DNA of 64,000 bases from Pseudomonas fluorescens. Lineage in GTDB: Bacteria > Pseudomonadota > Gammaproteobacteria > Pseudomonadales > Pseudomonadaceae. The notes beneath the pieces were generated by a model. That model made no database searches and was not told where the DNA came from. It worked only from the letters and a program-made list of their open reading frames with translations. Below, in pieces: positions 48,681-58,017 of the stretch. Position 1 is the first letter of the stretch. Each line of letters starts with the position of its first letter. Where the stretch lies: NCBI RefSeq assembly GCF_900215245.1, contig NZ_LT907842.1, forward strand, positions 5,084,001 to 5,148,000, in the 5' to 3' direction. A program made the position numbers and the translations under genes.

Positions 48681-49493
48681 ATGTCCGAATACCAAGCCTT
48701 CCTCGTCGAACTTACCGGCAATGTTGCCCATGTGCAGATCAACCGCCCGGAAAAGATCAACGCGATGAACGCGGCGTTCTGGACCGAAATCATCGACATC
48801 TTCCAGTGGGTCGAAGACACCGACGCGGTGCGCGCCGTGGTGCTCAGCGGCGCCGGCAAGCATTTCTCGTCGGGCATCGACCTGATGATGCTCGCCTCGG
48901 TGGCCAATGCCTTCGGCAAGGACGTAGGCCGCAACGCACGCCTGCTGCGCCGCAAGATCCTGGAACTGCAAGCGTCGTTCAACGCCGTCGACAACTGCCG
49001 CAAACCGGTACTGGCGGCGATCCACGGCTACTGCATTGGCGGCGCTATCGACCTGATCAGCGCCTGCGACATGCGTTACGCCGCCGAGGATGCGCAGTTT
49101 TCCATCAAGGAAATCGACATCGGCATGGCCGCCGACGTCGGCACCTTGCAGCGTCTGCCGCGCATCATCGGCGACGGCATGTTGCGTGAACTGGCGTATA
49201 CCGGCCGTCAGTTTGGCGCGGAGGAAGCGCGCAGCATCGGCCTGGTCAATCGGGTGTATGCCGATCAGGAAAGCCTGTTGGCCGGCGTGATGGACATCGC
49301 CCGGCAAATCGCCGCCAAGTCGCCGATCGCCGTGACCGGCACCAAGGCCATGATCAGCTACATGCGCGACCATACGGTCAATGATGGTTTGGAATACGTT
49401 GCCACCTGGAACTCGGCTATGTTGCAATCCAACGACCTGCGTGTGGCCATCGCGGCCCACATGAGCAAGCAGAAACCCGAATTCGTGGATTGA
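48681..49493 (+). CDS. Enoyl-CoA hydratase/isomerase family; probable delta(3,5)-delta(2,4)-dienoyl-CoA isomerase
   Basis: A 270-residue crotonase-fold enzyme. The oxyanion-hole segments are [12 protein letters not shown] and [21 protein letters not shown]. The stretch [18 protein letters not shown] matches mammalian ECH1, including the acidic residues (Asp in ACDMRY, Glu in KEIDIG, Asp in AADVGT) that catalyse dienoyl-CoA isomerisation, so it should act on unsaturated fatty acids in beta-oxidation. nudC starts 6 bp after its stop. Confidence 0.9.
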   Translation: MSEYQAFLVELTGNVAHVQINRPEKINAMNAAFWTEIIDIFQWVEDTDAVRAVVLSGAGKHFSSGIDLMMLASVANAFGKDVGRNARLLRRKILELQASFNAVDNCRKPVLAAIHGYCIGGAIDLISACDMRYAAEDAQFSIKEIDIGMAADVGTLQRLPRIIGDGMLRELAYTGRQFGAEEARSIGLVNRVYADQESLLAGVMDIARQIAAKSPIAVTGTKAMISYMRDHTVNDGLEYVATWNSAMLQSNDLRVAIAAHMSKQKPEFVD

Positions 49494-49498
49494 CCGAC

Positions 49499-50332
49499 AT
49501 GACCCCAGGCTGGATTACCACAACGCTGCTCGACAACGACGCCACAGGCGGCTGGGCCGTCGCCCGCAGCCGCGAAGGCTTTTTGCATGACACCAACGGC
49601 CCGCTATTCCCCAGGGAATGGCTCAAGCGCCAGGACCTTTCGGTATTCGCCGAACATGGCATCGGCCACCTCGATGGCGAACCGGTGTACTTGCTTGAAC
49701 TCAACTCGGCCAGTGATGTGCCGGGTTGCAGTTGGCAGGGCTTGCGCGGCTTCATGCTGCAAGGCGACCACACGCTGTACAAAGTGTTGGGTTACGCCGC
49801 GCAGATTGGCACTTGGGCCCGGGAGCACCGGTTTTGCGGCAGTTGCGGCCAGGCCATGGTCCAGGTGCCACGGGAGCGGGCGATGTATTGCCAGGCGTGC
49901 GACCTGCGCAGCTACCCGAGGATTTCGCCGAGCATGATCGTGCTGGTGACCCGTGGCGACGAGATTCTGTTGGCCCGCTCGCCGCGCTTTGTCAGTGGTG
50001 TCTACAGCACCCTGGCCGGGTTTGCCGAGCCGGGTGAGTCCGCTGAAGACTGCCTGATTCGCGAAGTCCGCGAAGAAGTGCAGGTGGAGGTCAAGAATAT
50101 CCAGTACATGGGCAGCCAATGCTGGCCGTTCCCACACTCGATGATGCTCGGGTTCCATGCCGAGTACGCCGGCGGTGACATCGTGCCCCAGGCCGATGAG
50201 ATCGAAGACGCGCAATGGTTCAACATCCACGACCTGCCGCCGTTGCCGGCGTCACGCTCGATTGCGCGTTACCTGATCGACCTCTACCTGGCCCGACGCT
50301 TAGGCCACGCTGAACCAGTGCTGCCAGGCTAG
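49499..50332 (+). CDS. nudC: NAD(+) diphosphatase / RNA-NAD decapping hydrolase NudC
   Basis: A 277-residue Nudix enzyme that cleaves NAD(H) and removes NAD caps from RNA. It has the N-terminal domain, the zinc ribbon (CGSCGQAM and [11 protein letters not shown], near 113-135), the Nudix box [21 protein letters not shown], and the NudC-specific SQCWPFPHS, where the usual SQPWPFP Pro is Cys. In the Nudix box the Gly of EExG is Gln (EEVQV), a mild departure. ATG 49499 gives the family N-terminus [12 protein letters not shown]. Its last 33 bp overlap the convergent TauE/SafE gene. Confidence 0.92.
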   Translation: MTPGWITTTLLDNDATGGWAVARSREGFLHDTNGPLFPREWLKRQDLSVFAEHGIGHLDGEPVYLLELNSASDVPGCSWQGLRGFMLQGDHTLYKVLGYAAQIGTWAREHRFCGSCGQAMVQVPRERAMYCQACDLRSYPRISPSMIVLVTRGDEILLARSPRFVSGVYSTLAGFAEPGESAEDCLIREVREEVQVEVKNIQYMGSQCWPFPHSMMLGFHAEYAGGDIVPQADEIEDAQWFNIHDLPPLPASRSIARYLIDLYLARRLGHAEPVLPG

Positions 50333-51079
50333 GCGCACCGTCAGGCCGAGGACCACGGTGATAAACACCGGGCGAATGAATTTGGCGCCGCCGCTGATCG
50401 CGCTGCGTGCGCCAAAGAACGCGCCACCCATTACCGAGAAGCCCATCGCCAGGCCGACGATCCAGTCCACCGAACCGTTGAAGATGAACACCGACAGCGC
50501 TGCCGCGTTGCTGACGAAGTTCATGCTGCGCGCCACGCCGCTGGCTTTGACCAGGTCGATCGGGTGCAGCAGCATTGTGCTCACCGTCCAGAACGCGCCC
50601 GTGCCGGGGCCGGCCACGCCATCGTAGAAGCCCAGGCCGAAGCCTTGAGTGGACTGCCATTTCTTCTTGATGGGTGCATCGGCATCCAGCGGCGCCTTGG
50701 GCGTGCCGCCGAACAGCAGGTACACACCGCAGCCGAACACGATCACCGGCAGCATTTTGTTCAGGGTTTCGGCGGGCAGGTAGTGGGCGACCACCGCACC
50801 GGCCAGGGCCCCGATCAGGGTGCCGACGATGGCATGCACCCATTGGCGCGGGTGAAACAGTTTGCGCCGGTAGAAGGTGAAGCTCGCGGTGGCGGAGCCG
50901 AACGTCGAACTCAGCTTGTTGGTGCCCAGTACCAGGTGTGGCGGCATGCCGGCGGTCAGCAAGGCCGGCGTGGTGAGCAGGCCGCCGCCGCCGGCGATGG
51001 CGTCGATGAAACCGGCGATGAAGGCAACGACGGCGAGAATGGCGAGGGTGGTCAGGTCAACGCTGAGTTCGAAGGGCAT
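50300..51079 (-). CDS. TauE/SafE-family (UPF0721) membrane transporter
   Basis: A 259-residue membrane protein with about eight helices. It shows the family marks [23 protein letters not shown] near the N-terminus, [22 protein letters not shown], and in the second half [15 protein letters not shown] and [12 protein letters not shown]. Members export sulfite, sulfoacetate or related anions, but most are uncharacterised and no sulfur gene lies here. It overlaps the convergent nudC by 33 bp at the 3' end. Confidence 0.88.
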   Translation of the reverse strand: MPFELSVDLTTLAILAVVAFIAGFIDAIAGGGGLLTTPALLTAGMPPHLVLGTNKLSSTFGSATASFTFYRRKLFHPRQWVHAIVGTLIGALAGAVVAHYLPAETLNKMLPVIVFGCGVYLLFGGTPKAPLDADAPIKKKWQSTQGFGLGFYDGVAGPGTGAFWTVSTMLLHPIDLVKASGVARSMNFVSNAAALSVFIFNGSVDWIVGLAMGFSVMGGAFFGARSAISGGAKFIRPVFITVVLGLTVRLAWQHWFSVA

Positions 51080-51165
51080 GGGCAGGGCTTATTATTGGCA
51101 GGGCGCAGCGAAAGGGCTGTACCGAAGGCCAGTATCTTACCTGTCTGATCAAGGCAGAACCAAAT

Positions 51166-51252
51166 GTGGGAGCGGGCTTGCTCGCGAAAACGGAGTATCA
51201 GTCAACACATCTGTAACTGATCCACCGCTTTCGCGAGCAAGCCCGCTCCCAC
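51166..51252. repeat. REPIN: two inverted REP arms
   Basis: Perfect 23-bp inverted arms (51166-51188 and 51230-51252), beginning GTGGGAGCGGGCTTGCTCG, flank a 41-bp spacer. This is the extragenic REPIN class abundant in P. fluorescens genomes and moved by RAYT transposases. It lies between two minus-strand genes (TauE/SafE and pcs). Confidence 0.93.
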
Positions 51253-51274
51253 CTTTTAAATCCTGCCCACTTTA

Positions 51275-51991
51275 TTAACGGTGTGTGCCTAACCATTCCA
51301 GCGCGGTGCGCCACACACAAATCCCGAGGAAGTAAGCCGACATCAGCGACCACAACCCGAACGTCCACGGGTTGGTATTCGGATAATCCACGACCATCAG
51401 AAAGCTGCACAGCAACCAGATGGTGGTGACCGCGATGTTGATCGGCATGAACCGCTTGACCCGGAACGGGTGCAGGAACTTCATCGGTGTCACCGTCAAC
51501 AGCGCCAGGCCGATCACGGTCAGCAAGGTGACCCAGGCTTGCGGCTGGATGATGTAGACGCACAGGGCAACCACGTTCCACGCGGCGGGGAAGCCGACAA
51601 AGTAGTTGTCCTTGCTCTTCATATTCACGTTGCAGAAGCAGAACAACGACGACACCAGAATCACCGAGACCGTGAACAGGTGCGTAAAGTCCGGCAGGTC
51701 GATATAGCGGTAGATAAACAGTGCCGGAATAAACACGTAGGTCAGGTAATCAATCACCAGGTCGAGCACCGAGCCATCAAAGCTCGGTAATACCGTGCTG
51801 ACATTCACTCGGCGCGCCAGCGAGCCGTCGACACCATCGACCACCAGCGCGAGGCCCAGCCAAAGCAGGCAAGCCTTGGGTGAGTTTTCCAGCAGTGCCA
51901 GGGTGGCCAGGAAGGCCAATACCACACCGGTGGCGGTAAAGCCGTGGGCGCCCCAGGCTTTGAGTCTGGCTACATGCAGGGTCGATATCAC
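51275..51991 (-). CDS. pcs: Phosphatidylcholine synthase
   Basis: A 238-residue inner-membrane enzyme that condenses CDP-diacylglycerol with choline to give phosphatidylcholine, the bacterial Pcs route. It has about seven helices and the CDP-alcohol phosphatidyltransferase motif in VDGVDGSLARRV with the following FDGSVLDLVIDY; the family Asp residues are present. KSKDNYFVGFPAAWN is typical of Pcs. It begins with GTG at 51991, supported by TTGGAG 8 nt upstream. Single-gene unit preceded by a 149-bp gap. Confidence 0.93.
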   Translation of the reverse strand: MISTLHVARLKAWGAHGFTATGVVLAFLATLALLENSPKACLLWLGLALVVDGVDGSLARRVNVSTVLPSFDGSVLDLVIDYLTYVFIPALFIYRYIDLPDFTHLFTVSVILVSSLFCFCNVNMKSKDNYFVGFPAAWNVVALCVYIIQPQAWVTLLTVIGLALLTVTPMKFLHPFRVKRFMPINIAVTTIWLLCSFLMVVDYPNTNPWTFGLWSLMSAYFLGICVWRTALEWLGTHR

Positions 51992-52140
51992 GGGCGGTTC
52001 TCCAAAAGGTGAAACGGGGCAGCCGACAACGTAACGCCGTCGAGTCTGGCCAGGGAATGCAGGTATCGACCGGGAAGAGAGGGATAAGGTTCACCTGCCC
52101 GGCGTATCACTTAGCGTAGCAAGCGTAAGACGTTTCGGCA

Positions 52141-53064
52141 TCAGCCCTGACGGAACACCAGTGCCTTCAGACCACTTTGTGGGTCGATATCCGCAAATTC
52201 CGGTGGGTTCTCCAGCCGCTCGATGAAGCGCAGGCCCGGTGCTTCGCGGGTGACGCCGTCAATCAGGAAGTCTTCGCCGAAGGCCGGGTCGTTCATGCAA
52301 GCCAATACCGTGCCTTGCGCCGTGAGCAAATCCGGCAGGCGGCGCAGTACGCGCTGGTAGTCCTTGGTCAGTAGAAAGCTGCCTTTCTGGAAGGAGGGCG
52401 GGTCGATGATCACCAGGTCATAAGGGCCGCTGTTGGTGACTTTGGCCCAGGACTTGAACAAGTCGTGGCCCAGAAAGCTGACCTTGCTCAGGTCGTGACC
52501 GTTCAGGCGATGGTTGTCGCGCCCGCGGCTCAGGGCACCACGGGCCATGTCCAGGTTCACCACATGGTCCGCGCCGCCTTCGATGGCAGCGACCGAAAAC
52601 CCACAGGTGTAGGCGAACAAGTTGAGCACGCGCTGCCCCTTGGCCTGCTCGCGGACCCAGTTGCGGCCGTAGCGCATGTCGAGGAACAGCCCGCTGTTCT
52701 GCTTTTTACCCAGGTCGATCAGGTAACGCAGGCCGCCTTCGGTGATGGTCAGCTCATCAATCGCAGCGCCCACCAGCCATTCGGTGGTGCTCTGCGGCAG
52801 GTAGCGGTGTTGCAGGGCGACCGTATGCACACCGAACTGCGCCCAATCAATTTGCAACAGGTGCTGCTTCAAAGCCTCCAGATGCGCGGTTTCTTTGAAC
52901 AGGGCAACCAGCACCACGCCTTGCAGCCAGTCCACCGTCAGTTGTTCCAGGCCCGGCCAGCAGCGGCCACGGCCGTGGAACAAGCGCCGGGTTTCAGCGG
53001 GTGCGCTGGCCAGGGCGGTGAGCAAATGGGCGTGCAAGGTAGCGAGTGCGTCTGGGTTCATCAT
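52141..53064 (-). CDS. Class I SAM-dependent methyltransferase (RlmI/RlmK-like)
   Basis: A 307-residue protein. The C-terminal Rossmann domain has KGQRVLNLFAYTCGFSVAAIEGGADHV (SAM loop), VNLDMARGALSRGRDNHRLNG (acidic end of strand 2) and DLVIIDPPSFQKGSF, the DPPxF motif shared with the rRNA methyltransferases of the RlmI/RlmL-C group. LDMRYGRNWVR matches the same families. The N-terminal part (about 1-110) lacks the PUA domain of RlmI. It probably methylates RNA; the target is not evident. It is divergent from the E1-like gene. Confidence 0.82.
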   Translation of the reverse strand: MMNPDALATLHAHLLTALASAPAETRRLFHGRGRCWPGLEQLTVDWLQGVVLVALFKETAHLEALKQHLLQIDWAQFGVHTVALQHRYLPQSTTEWLVGAAIDELTITEGGLRYLIDLGKKQNSGLFLDMRYGRNWVREQAKGQRVLNLFAYTCGFSVAAIEGGADHVVNLDMARGALSRGRDNHRLNGHDLSKVSFLGHDLFKSWAKVTNSGPYDLVIIDPPSFQKGSFLLTKDYQRVLRRLPDLLTAQGTVLACMNDPAFGEDFLIDGVTREAPGLRFIERLENPPEFADIDPQSGLKALVFRQG

Positions 53065-53251
53065 TCAGCGTCGTTCTTTGAGCGGGCGGCATTTTAAACA
53101 CAGTTACGGGTTTCAGGGGGCTTCAGCACAACGTGCTGGAAAAAAGCGGATTGGCAGTGATTCATGCTCAAAGTGCGCAAGCGCACGGCGGATAACAGTC
53201 AAAAAAACCTCTGGCACCGACATAAACTGGAAAAAAAGCCCGGAGGTGCCC

Positions 53252-55930
53252 ATGAACGGTTTCGCGCGTGCAGTCAGTCACACGGCTGTGGATCAAGTAG
53301 AACAGGACGAATGGCGTGACGCTCTGGCGTCGCTGGTGGCCAATGCCGGTCCGGCGCGGGCGCGGCAGATTCTCGACCTGCTGGCACGTGAAGGCAGCGC
53401 CCCGGCTATCGACTGGAAACCGCGCCACGGCACGCCGTATATCAACAGCATCAGCGTCGAGCAGCAGCCGGCCTTTCCCGGCGACCTCGCCACCGAAGAG
53501 CGCGTGGCCTCGCTGGTGCGTTGGAATGCCCTGGCCATGGTGGTGCGGGCCAACCAGGCGTATGGCGAACTTGGTGGGCATATCGCCAGTTACGCCAGTG
53601 CGGCGGATTTGTTCGAAGTCGGCTTCAACCACTTCTTTCGCGCCCGCAACCATGGGTTCGGCGGCGACCTGGTGTTCTACCAACCGCATTCTGCGCCCGG
53701 TATTTACGCGCGTGCCTTTCTCGAAGGGCGCTTGAGCGAAAACGACCTGGCCCACTATCGGCAAGAGATCGGAGCACCAAAAGCCGGCGCGCGCGGGCTC
53801 TCCAGCTACCCACACCCGTGGTTGATGCCCGACTTCTGGCAGTTCCCCACCGGTTCCATGGGCATCGGCCCGATCAGTTCGATTTTCCAGGCGCGATTCA
53901 TGCGTTACCTGCAGCATCGCGGTTTGCTGGACACCACCGACCGCCACGTGTGGGGCGTATTCGGTGACGGCGAAATGGATGAGCCGGAAAGCATGTCGGC
54001 CCTGACCCTGGCCGCCCGCGAAGGCCTGGACAATCTCACTTGGGTGGTCAACTGCAACCTGCAACGCCTCGACGGCCCGGTGCGCGGCAATGGTCGCATC
54101 ATCGACGAGCTGGAGGCGTTATTTGCCGGTGCCGGCTGGAACGTGATCAAACTGGTGTGGGGTTCCGACTGGGATGCCTTGCTCGCCAAGGACAGCGACG
54201 GCTCACTGGTCAATACCCTGTCGCAAACGGTCGACGGGCAATTCCAGACGTTCGCTGCGAAAGACGGCGCCTATAACCGCGAACATTTTTTCGGCCAAAG
54301 TGCGTCTCTGGCCAAACTGGTCGAGGGCATGAGCGACGAACAGATCGACCGCCTGAAGCGCGGTGGCCACGACATGGTCAAGATCCACTCCGCCTACCAC
54401 GCCGCGCGCCGCGTCAAAGGCCAACCGACGGTCATCCTGGCCCAGACCAAAAAGGGCTTCGGCATGGGCGAAGCCGGGCAGGGCAAGATGACCACTCACC
54501 AGCAGAAGAAGCTGGATCGCGAGGCGCTGCTGGCCTTTCGCAATCGCTTCCAGCTGCCGCTGTCGGATGCGCAGACCGAATCGCTGAGTTTCTTTAAACC
54601 GTCGGATGACAGCCTTGAATTGCGCTACCTGCGTGAGCGTCGCCATGCGCTGGGCGGTTATGTGCCCAGCCGCAGCCAACGCGCAGCGCCGGTAAACGTA
54701 CCCCCGGTGATGGCATACGCCGGTTTCGCCACGTTGGCGGCGGGCAAGGAAATGTCCACCACCATGGCCTTCGTGCGCATGCTCACCAACCTGCTCAAGG
54801 ACAAGGCCCTGGGCCCGCGTATTGTGCCGATCGTCGCCGATGAGGCGCGCACCTTTGGCATGGCCAACCTGTTCAAGCAGATTGGCATCTATTCCAGTGT
54901 CGGCCAGTGTTACGAGCCAGAAGACATCGGCTCGATCCTCAGCTACCGCGAAGCCACCGACGGGCAGATTCTGGAGGAGGGTATCAGCGAAGCCAGCGCC
55001 ATCAGTTCCTGGGTGGCGGCGGCCACCAGTTATTCGGTGCATGGCCTGCGCATGTTGCCGTTCTACATCTATTACTCGATGTTCGGATTCCAGCGCGTCG
55101 GCGATCTGATCTGGGCCGCCGCCGATCAACGTGCCCGTGGCTTCCTGCTCGGTGCCACCGCCGGGCGCACCACCTTGGGTGGCGAAGGGTTGCAGCATCA
55201 GGACGGCAGCAGCCATCTCAGCGTCGCCACCGTGCCCAACTGCCGCGCCTACGATCCGGCGTTTGCCGGCGAGTTCGCGGTGATTCTCGACCACGGCATG
55301 CGCCAGATGCTCGAACACGACGTGGACGAGTTCTACTACGTCACCCTGATGAACGAAAACTACCCGCAACCAAGCCTGCCCGCAGGTGTAGAGGCGGCGA
55401 TTATCAAGGGCATGTATCGCCTGGAGGGCGGTGTCGACGCTCAGGTGCGCCTGCTCGGTTCCGGCACCCTGGTGCGTGAGGCCCAGGCAGCCGCGCAGTT
55501 GTTGGCCGAGGATTGGCAAGTGGCTAGCGAGGTGTTCAGCGTCACCAGTTTCAGCGAGCTGGCGCGCGAAGCGCGCGACGTCGAGCGCTGGAATCGCCTG
55601 CACCCGCAGGCCGCCAAGCGTTGCAGCCATGTCCAGGACTGCTTGCCCCACGGCGCACCGGTGATTGCGGTGTCCGACTATGTACGCGCGGTGCCGCAGA
55701 TGATCGCTTCGTACCTGGACGCCAGCTACACCGTGCTCGGCACCGATGGGTTCGGTCGCAGTGATACTCGGGCGGCGTTGCGTGATTTCTTTGAGGTCGA
55801 TCGGCACCACATTGTGCTGGCGGCGCTGACGGCGTTGGTGGAGCAGGGAAGCCTGGAGGCGCGGGTGTGCCAGGAAGCGATTGCACGCTATGGCTTGCAG
55901 ACGGAGCGGGATGCGTCCTGGGTTGGCTGA
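53252..55930 (+). CDS. Homodimeric 2-oxo acid dehydrogenase E1 component (AceE/MdeB-like)
   Basis: An 892-residue thiamine-diphosphate enzyme of the AceE class. The ThDP motif is GVFGDGEMDEPES to VVNCN; the pyrimidine-domain half includes VPIVADEARTFGM, IGIYSSVGQCYEPED, ILEEGISEASA and LGGEGLQHQDG with SFY-type loops. GGAGG lies 5 nt before ATG 53252, so the frame open to 52895 is not used. No E2 or E3 gene adjoins. MdeB, an AceE homologue acting on 2-oxobutyrate in P. putida methionine breakdown, is a possible counterpart, but no methionine gamma-lyase is present here. Substrate is unsure. Confidence 0.88.
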   Translation: MNGFARAVSHTAVDQVEQDEWRDALASLVANAGPARARQILDLLAREGSAPAIDWKPRHGTPYINSISVEQQPAFPGDLATEERVASLVRWNALAMVVRANQAYGELGGHIASYASAADLFEVGFNHFFRARNHGFGGDLVFYQPHSAPGIYARAFLEGRLSENDLAHYRQEIGAPKAGARGLSSYPHPWLMPDFWQFPTGSMGIGPISSIFQARFMRYLQHRGLLDTTDRHVWGVFGDGEMDEPESMSALTLAAREGLDNLTWVVNCNLQRLDGPVRGNGRIIDELEALFAGAGWNVIKLVWGSDWDALLAKDSDGSLVNTLSQTVDGQFQTFAAKDGAYNREHFFGQSASLAKLVEGMSDEQIDRLKRGGHDMVKIHSAYHAARRVKGQPTVILAQTKKGFGMGEAGQGKMTTHQQKKLDREALLAFRNRFQLPLSDAQTESLSFFKPSDDSLELRYLRERRHALGGYVPSRSQRAAPVNVPPVMAYAGFATLAAGKEMSTTMAFVRMLTNLLKDKALGPRIVPIVADEARTFGMANLFKQIGIYSSVGQCYEPEDIGSILSYREATDGQILEEGISEASAISSWVAAATSYSVHGLRMLPFYIYYSMFGFQRVGDLIWAAADQRARGFLLGATAGRTTLGGEGLQHQDGSSHLSVATVPNCRAYDPAFAGEFAVILDHGMRQMLEHDVDEFYYVTLMNENYPQPSLPAGVEAAIIKGMYRLEGGVDAQVRLLGSGTLVREAQAAAQLLAEDWQVASEVFSVTSFSELAREARDVERWNRLHPQAAKRCSHVQDCLPHGAPVIAVSDYVRAVPQMIASYLDASYTVLGTDGFGRSDTRAALRDFFEVDRHHIVLAALTALVEQGSLEARVCQEAIARYGLQTERDASWVG

Positions 55931-55945
55931 CTGGCGCACACCAAA

Positions 55946-56021
55946 GTGGGTGCGGGCTTGCTCGCGAATGCGCTGAATCCGTCGGCTGATTTATTGACTG
56001 ACAGACTGCATTCGCGAGCAA
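55946..56021. repeat. Decayed REPIN
   Basis: The left arm (55946-55971, beginning GTGGGTGCGGGCTTGCTCGC) is nearly the canonical REP. The right arm (56008-56021, GCATTCGCGAGCAA) keeps only its inner part and then diverges (TGTTGCGG). It is the same family as the intact element at 51166. Confidence 0.8.
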
Positions 56022-56280
56022 TGTTGCGGACTTTCAACCTTCAAGTGTACGGCTTGGTTGTTCTCCTCAGTGCTGCAGGTAAATGAAGGGCCTGAATTAT
56101 CAGCCAGCTTATTTCCAGATCTGTCTGTCAGCTCATCGTGACAACGCGTCAATGCTGTGTGACAAGTCGGGCCAGCCCCCACATTTCACTTTAGGGGATC
56201 CAAAGGTGGCTGTCTTGAAAGCGCGTCTCAAAATGACCTGGGTACCTACTGAACAACCTAGATTGAGTTTTTATAGGGGG

Positions 56281-56304
56281 AAAAAAGAGCGGCAGCCGGC
56301 CGCT
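56281..56304 (-). terminator. Terminator of the aldehyde dehydrogenase gene
   Basis: On the minus strand, AGCGGC-CGGCT-GCCGCT forms a 6-bp stem followed by CTTTTTT, about 20 nt past the stop codon. It is a standard Rho-independent terminator. Confidence 0.75.
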
Positions 56305-56322
56305 GTTTGAAACGTCGGTGAC

Positions 56323-57789
56323 TCACGCCTCACCAAATCCAATGATAGCTTTGGTTTCAAGGTACTCTTCAAAGCCGTGTACACCGTACTCTCGACCATT
56401 GCCCGAGCGCTTGTAGCCACCGAAGGGCGCCATTGGATTCCACGCGGGGTAGTTCAGGTGCACTTGACCTGCACGAATGCGAGAGGCAACAGCCCGTACA
56501 AGATCAAGGTTCTGCCCCTGAACATGGGCGCCCAGCCCATAGATCGTATCGTTTGCGATAGCGACCGCCTCATCGACCGTCTCATACGCAATGATGCACA
56601 ACACGGGACCAAAAATTTCCTCTTGAGCGATCCGCATTGCAGAGTCCACCTCGGAGAAAACAGTCGGTCGGGTAAAAAAGCCTTTCTCAAAACCCGGCAC
56701 GCGTCCTGGCCCACCGCAAACCAGTTTTGCACCCTCGTCCAGGCCCAGCTTGATCATGGCTTGAACGCGATTGAATTGTGCCTCGTTGGCAATGGGGCCC
56801 AGTATCGTATCTTCCGATTGCGGGTCACCCACGATGATTGCATTGGCGGTTGCCGCAGCCAGCGACTCAACTTCTGCCAGGCGGTTTTTTGGAACGATCA
56901 TTCTTGTCGGCGCGCTGCAGGATTGCCCTACGTTGCGAAATGCAGACATCACCCCCAAGGGCACGGCTTTGGCGAAATCGGCGTCGGGCAGCAGAAGGTT
57001 TGGGGACTTGCCTCCCAACTCCTGTGTAACGCGTTTCACCGTGGGCGCCGCCGCTTGCGCAACCAGTGCGCCAGCGCGGTTAGAGCCGGTGATTGAAATC
57101 ATATCGATATCGGCATGCGCCGCCATGGCCGCGCCGACCTCGGAGCCGCTTCCGTTCACCAAGTTGAAGACACCGGGCGGGAGGCCTGCGTCGTGTACCA
57201 GTTGGGCAAAAAGAAGGGCGCTCAGGGGGGACAGTTCGCTGGGTTTCAACACCACTGTGCAACCGGCAGCTATCGCCGGGGCGACTTTCGCGGTGATTTG
57301 ATAAAGCGGCCAGTTCCACGGCGTGATGAGGCCGCAGACACCGATGGGTTCGCGTTCAATCGCGGTGCCGCCTTCAACCGTTTGGAAACGATAGCTGGAC
57401 AGCAGGTCACGCGCGACACGCACGTGTTCGGCCGCCAGTGGAACTTGCATCGCCCGGGCGAAACCGATGGCTGCGCCCATTTCGAGAGAGAGGCCCTGGG
57501 CAAGCAGCTCTTTTCGTTCGAGGATCAGCTCGTAGAGCTTGCCAAGCACACGCGCACGCGCTGCTGTCGAGGAAGCAGACCAACCAGGAAATGCCGCACG
57601 CGCCGCAGCCACTGCCCGATCGACATCTTCGGTAGATCCGCGGGCGACCTGTGCAACAACCTCTTCACTTGCAGGATTGACCACCGGCAAACTGGCTGGG
57701 ATCGCCGGGCAACACCAACGGCCGTTGATATAAAACATGAGAGAGGTTTGCGGATCAACGCCATGGCTATTCGAAGATTGCGTGGTCAT
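56323..57789 (-). CDS. NAD(P)-dependent aldehyde dehydrogenase
   Basis: A 488-residue ALDH-superfamily enzyme. It has ITPWNWPLYQITAKVAPAIAAGCTVVLKPSE (cofactor loop), ITGSNRAGALV, the base Glu in TQELGGKSPN (near 256), the nucleophile Cys in NVGQSCSAPTRM (near 290), QEEIFGPVL and PFGGYKRSGNGREYG. It oxidises an unknown aldehyde to the acid. AGGAG lies before the ATG. It opens a block of catabolic genes; codon use looks somewhat less GC-rich at wobble positions than in its neighbours, which may reflect later acquisition. Confidence 0.92.
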   Translation of the reverse strand: MTTQSSNSHGVDPQTSLMFYINGRWCCPAIPASLPVVNPASEEVVAQVARGSTEDVDRAVAAARAAFPGWSASSTAARARVLGKLYELILERKELLAQGLSLEMGAAIGFARAMQVPLAAEHVRVARDLLSSYRFQTVEGGTAIEREPIGVCGLITPWNWPLYQITAKVAPAIAAGCTVVLKPSELSPLSALLFAQLVHDAGLPPGVFNLVNGSGSEVGAAMAAHADIDMISITGSNRAGALVAQAAAPTVKRVTQELGGKSPNLLLPDADFAKAVPLGVMSAFRNVGQSCSAPTRMIVPKNRLAEVESLAAATANAIIVGDPQSEDTILGPIANEAQFNRVQAMIKLGLDEGAKLVCGGPGRVPGFEKGFFTRPTVFSEVDSAMRIAQEEIFGPVLCIIAYETVDEAVAIANDTIYGLGAHVQGQNLDLVRAVASRIRAGQVHLNYPAWNPMAPFGGYKRSGNGREYGVHGFEEYLETKAIIGFGEA

Positions 57790-58017
57790 CCAACTAGCTC
57801 CTTAGAGCGGTAATAGGCGCTGCGAACAAGCGCGTCGCTGTAGCCCCCCGTAAATGCTTGGGGCCGTGTCGTCTTAATAAGCTAACAAAACGGCCCTGCA
57901 AAATATGCCGTTGTTCGCGTCTGCAAGGGATATTCTGCTGTATCTGGCGGGCTTACTTTGCATTAATGCAACGGAGCCTTTTGCACCGTATAAAACGCTT
58001 GCGGCCCGCCGGGATCG

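Larger units (their letters stand above)
55931..56322. other. Intergenic region with decayed REPIN and terminator
   Basis: About 390 bp between converging genes. It holds the degenerate REP pair at 55946-56021 and the aldehyde dehydrogenase terminator at 56281-56304. A 75-codon plus-strand frame (56083-56310) has no ribosome site and unusual composition, so I do not call it. Confidence 0.6.

Noticed and set aside
54203..55939. 578-codon minus-strand frame opposite the E1-like gene
   Set aside because: Composition is that of antisense coding; the plus-strand E1 has full ThDP motifs.
56083..56310. 75-codon plus-strand frame in the E1/ALDH gap
   Set aside because: No ribosome site, no recognisable sequence, and it runs through the ALDH terminator stem.
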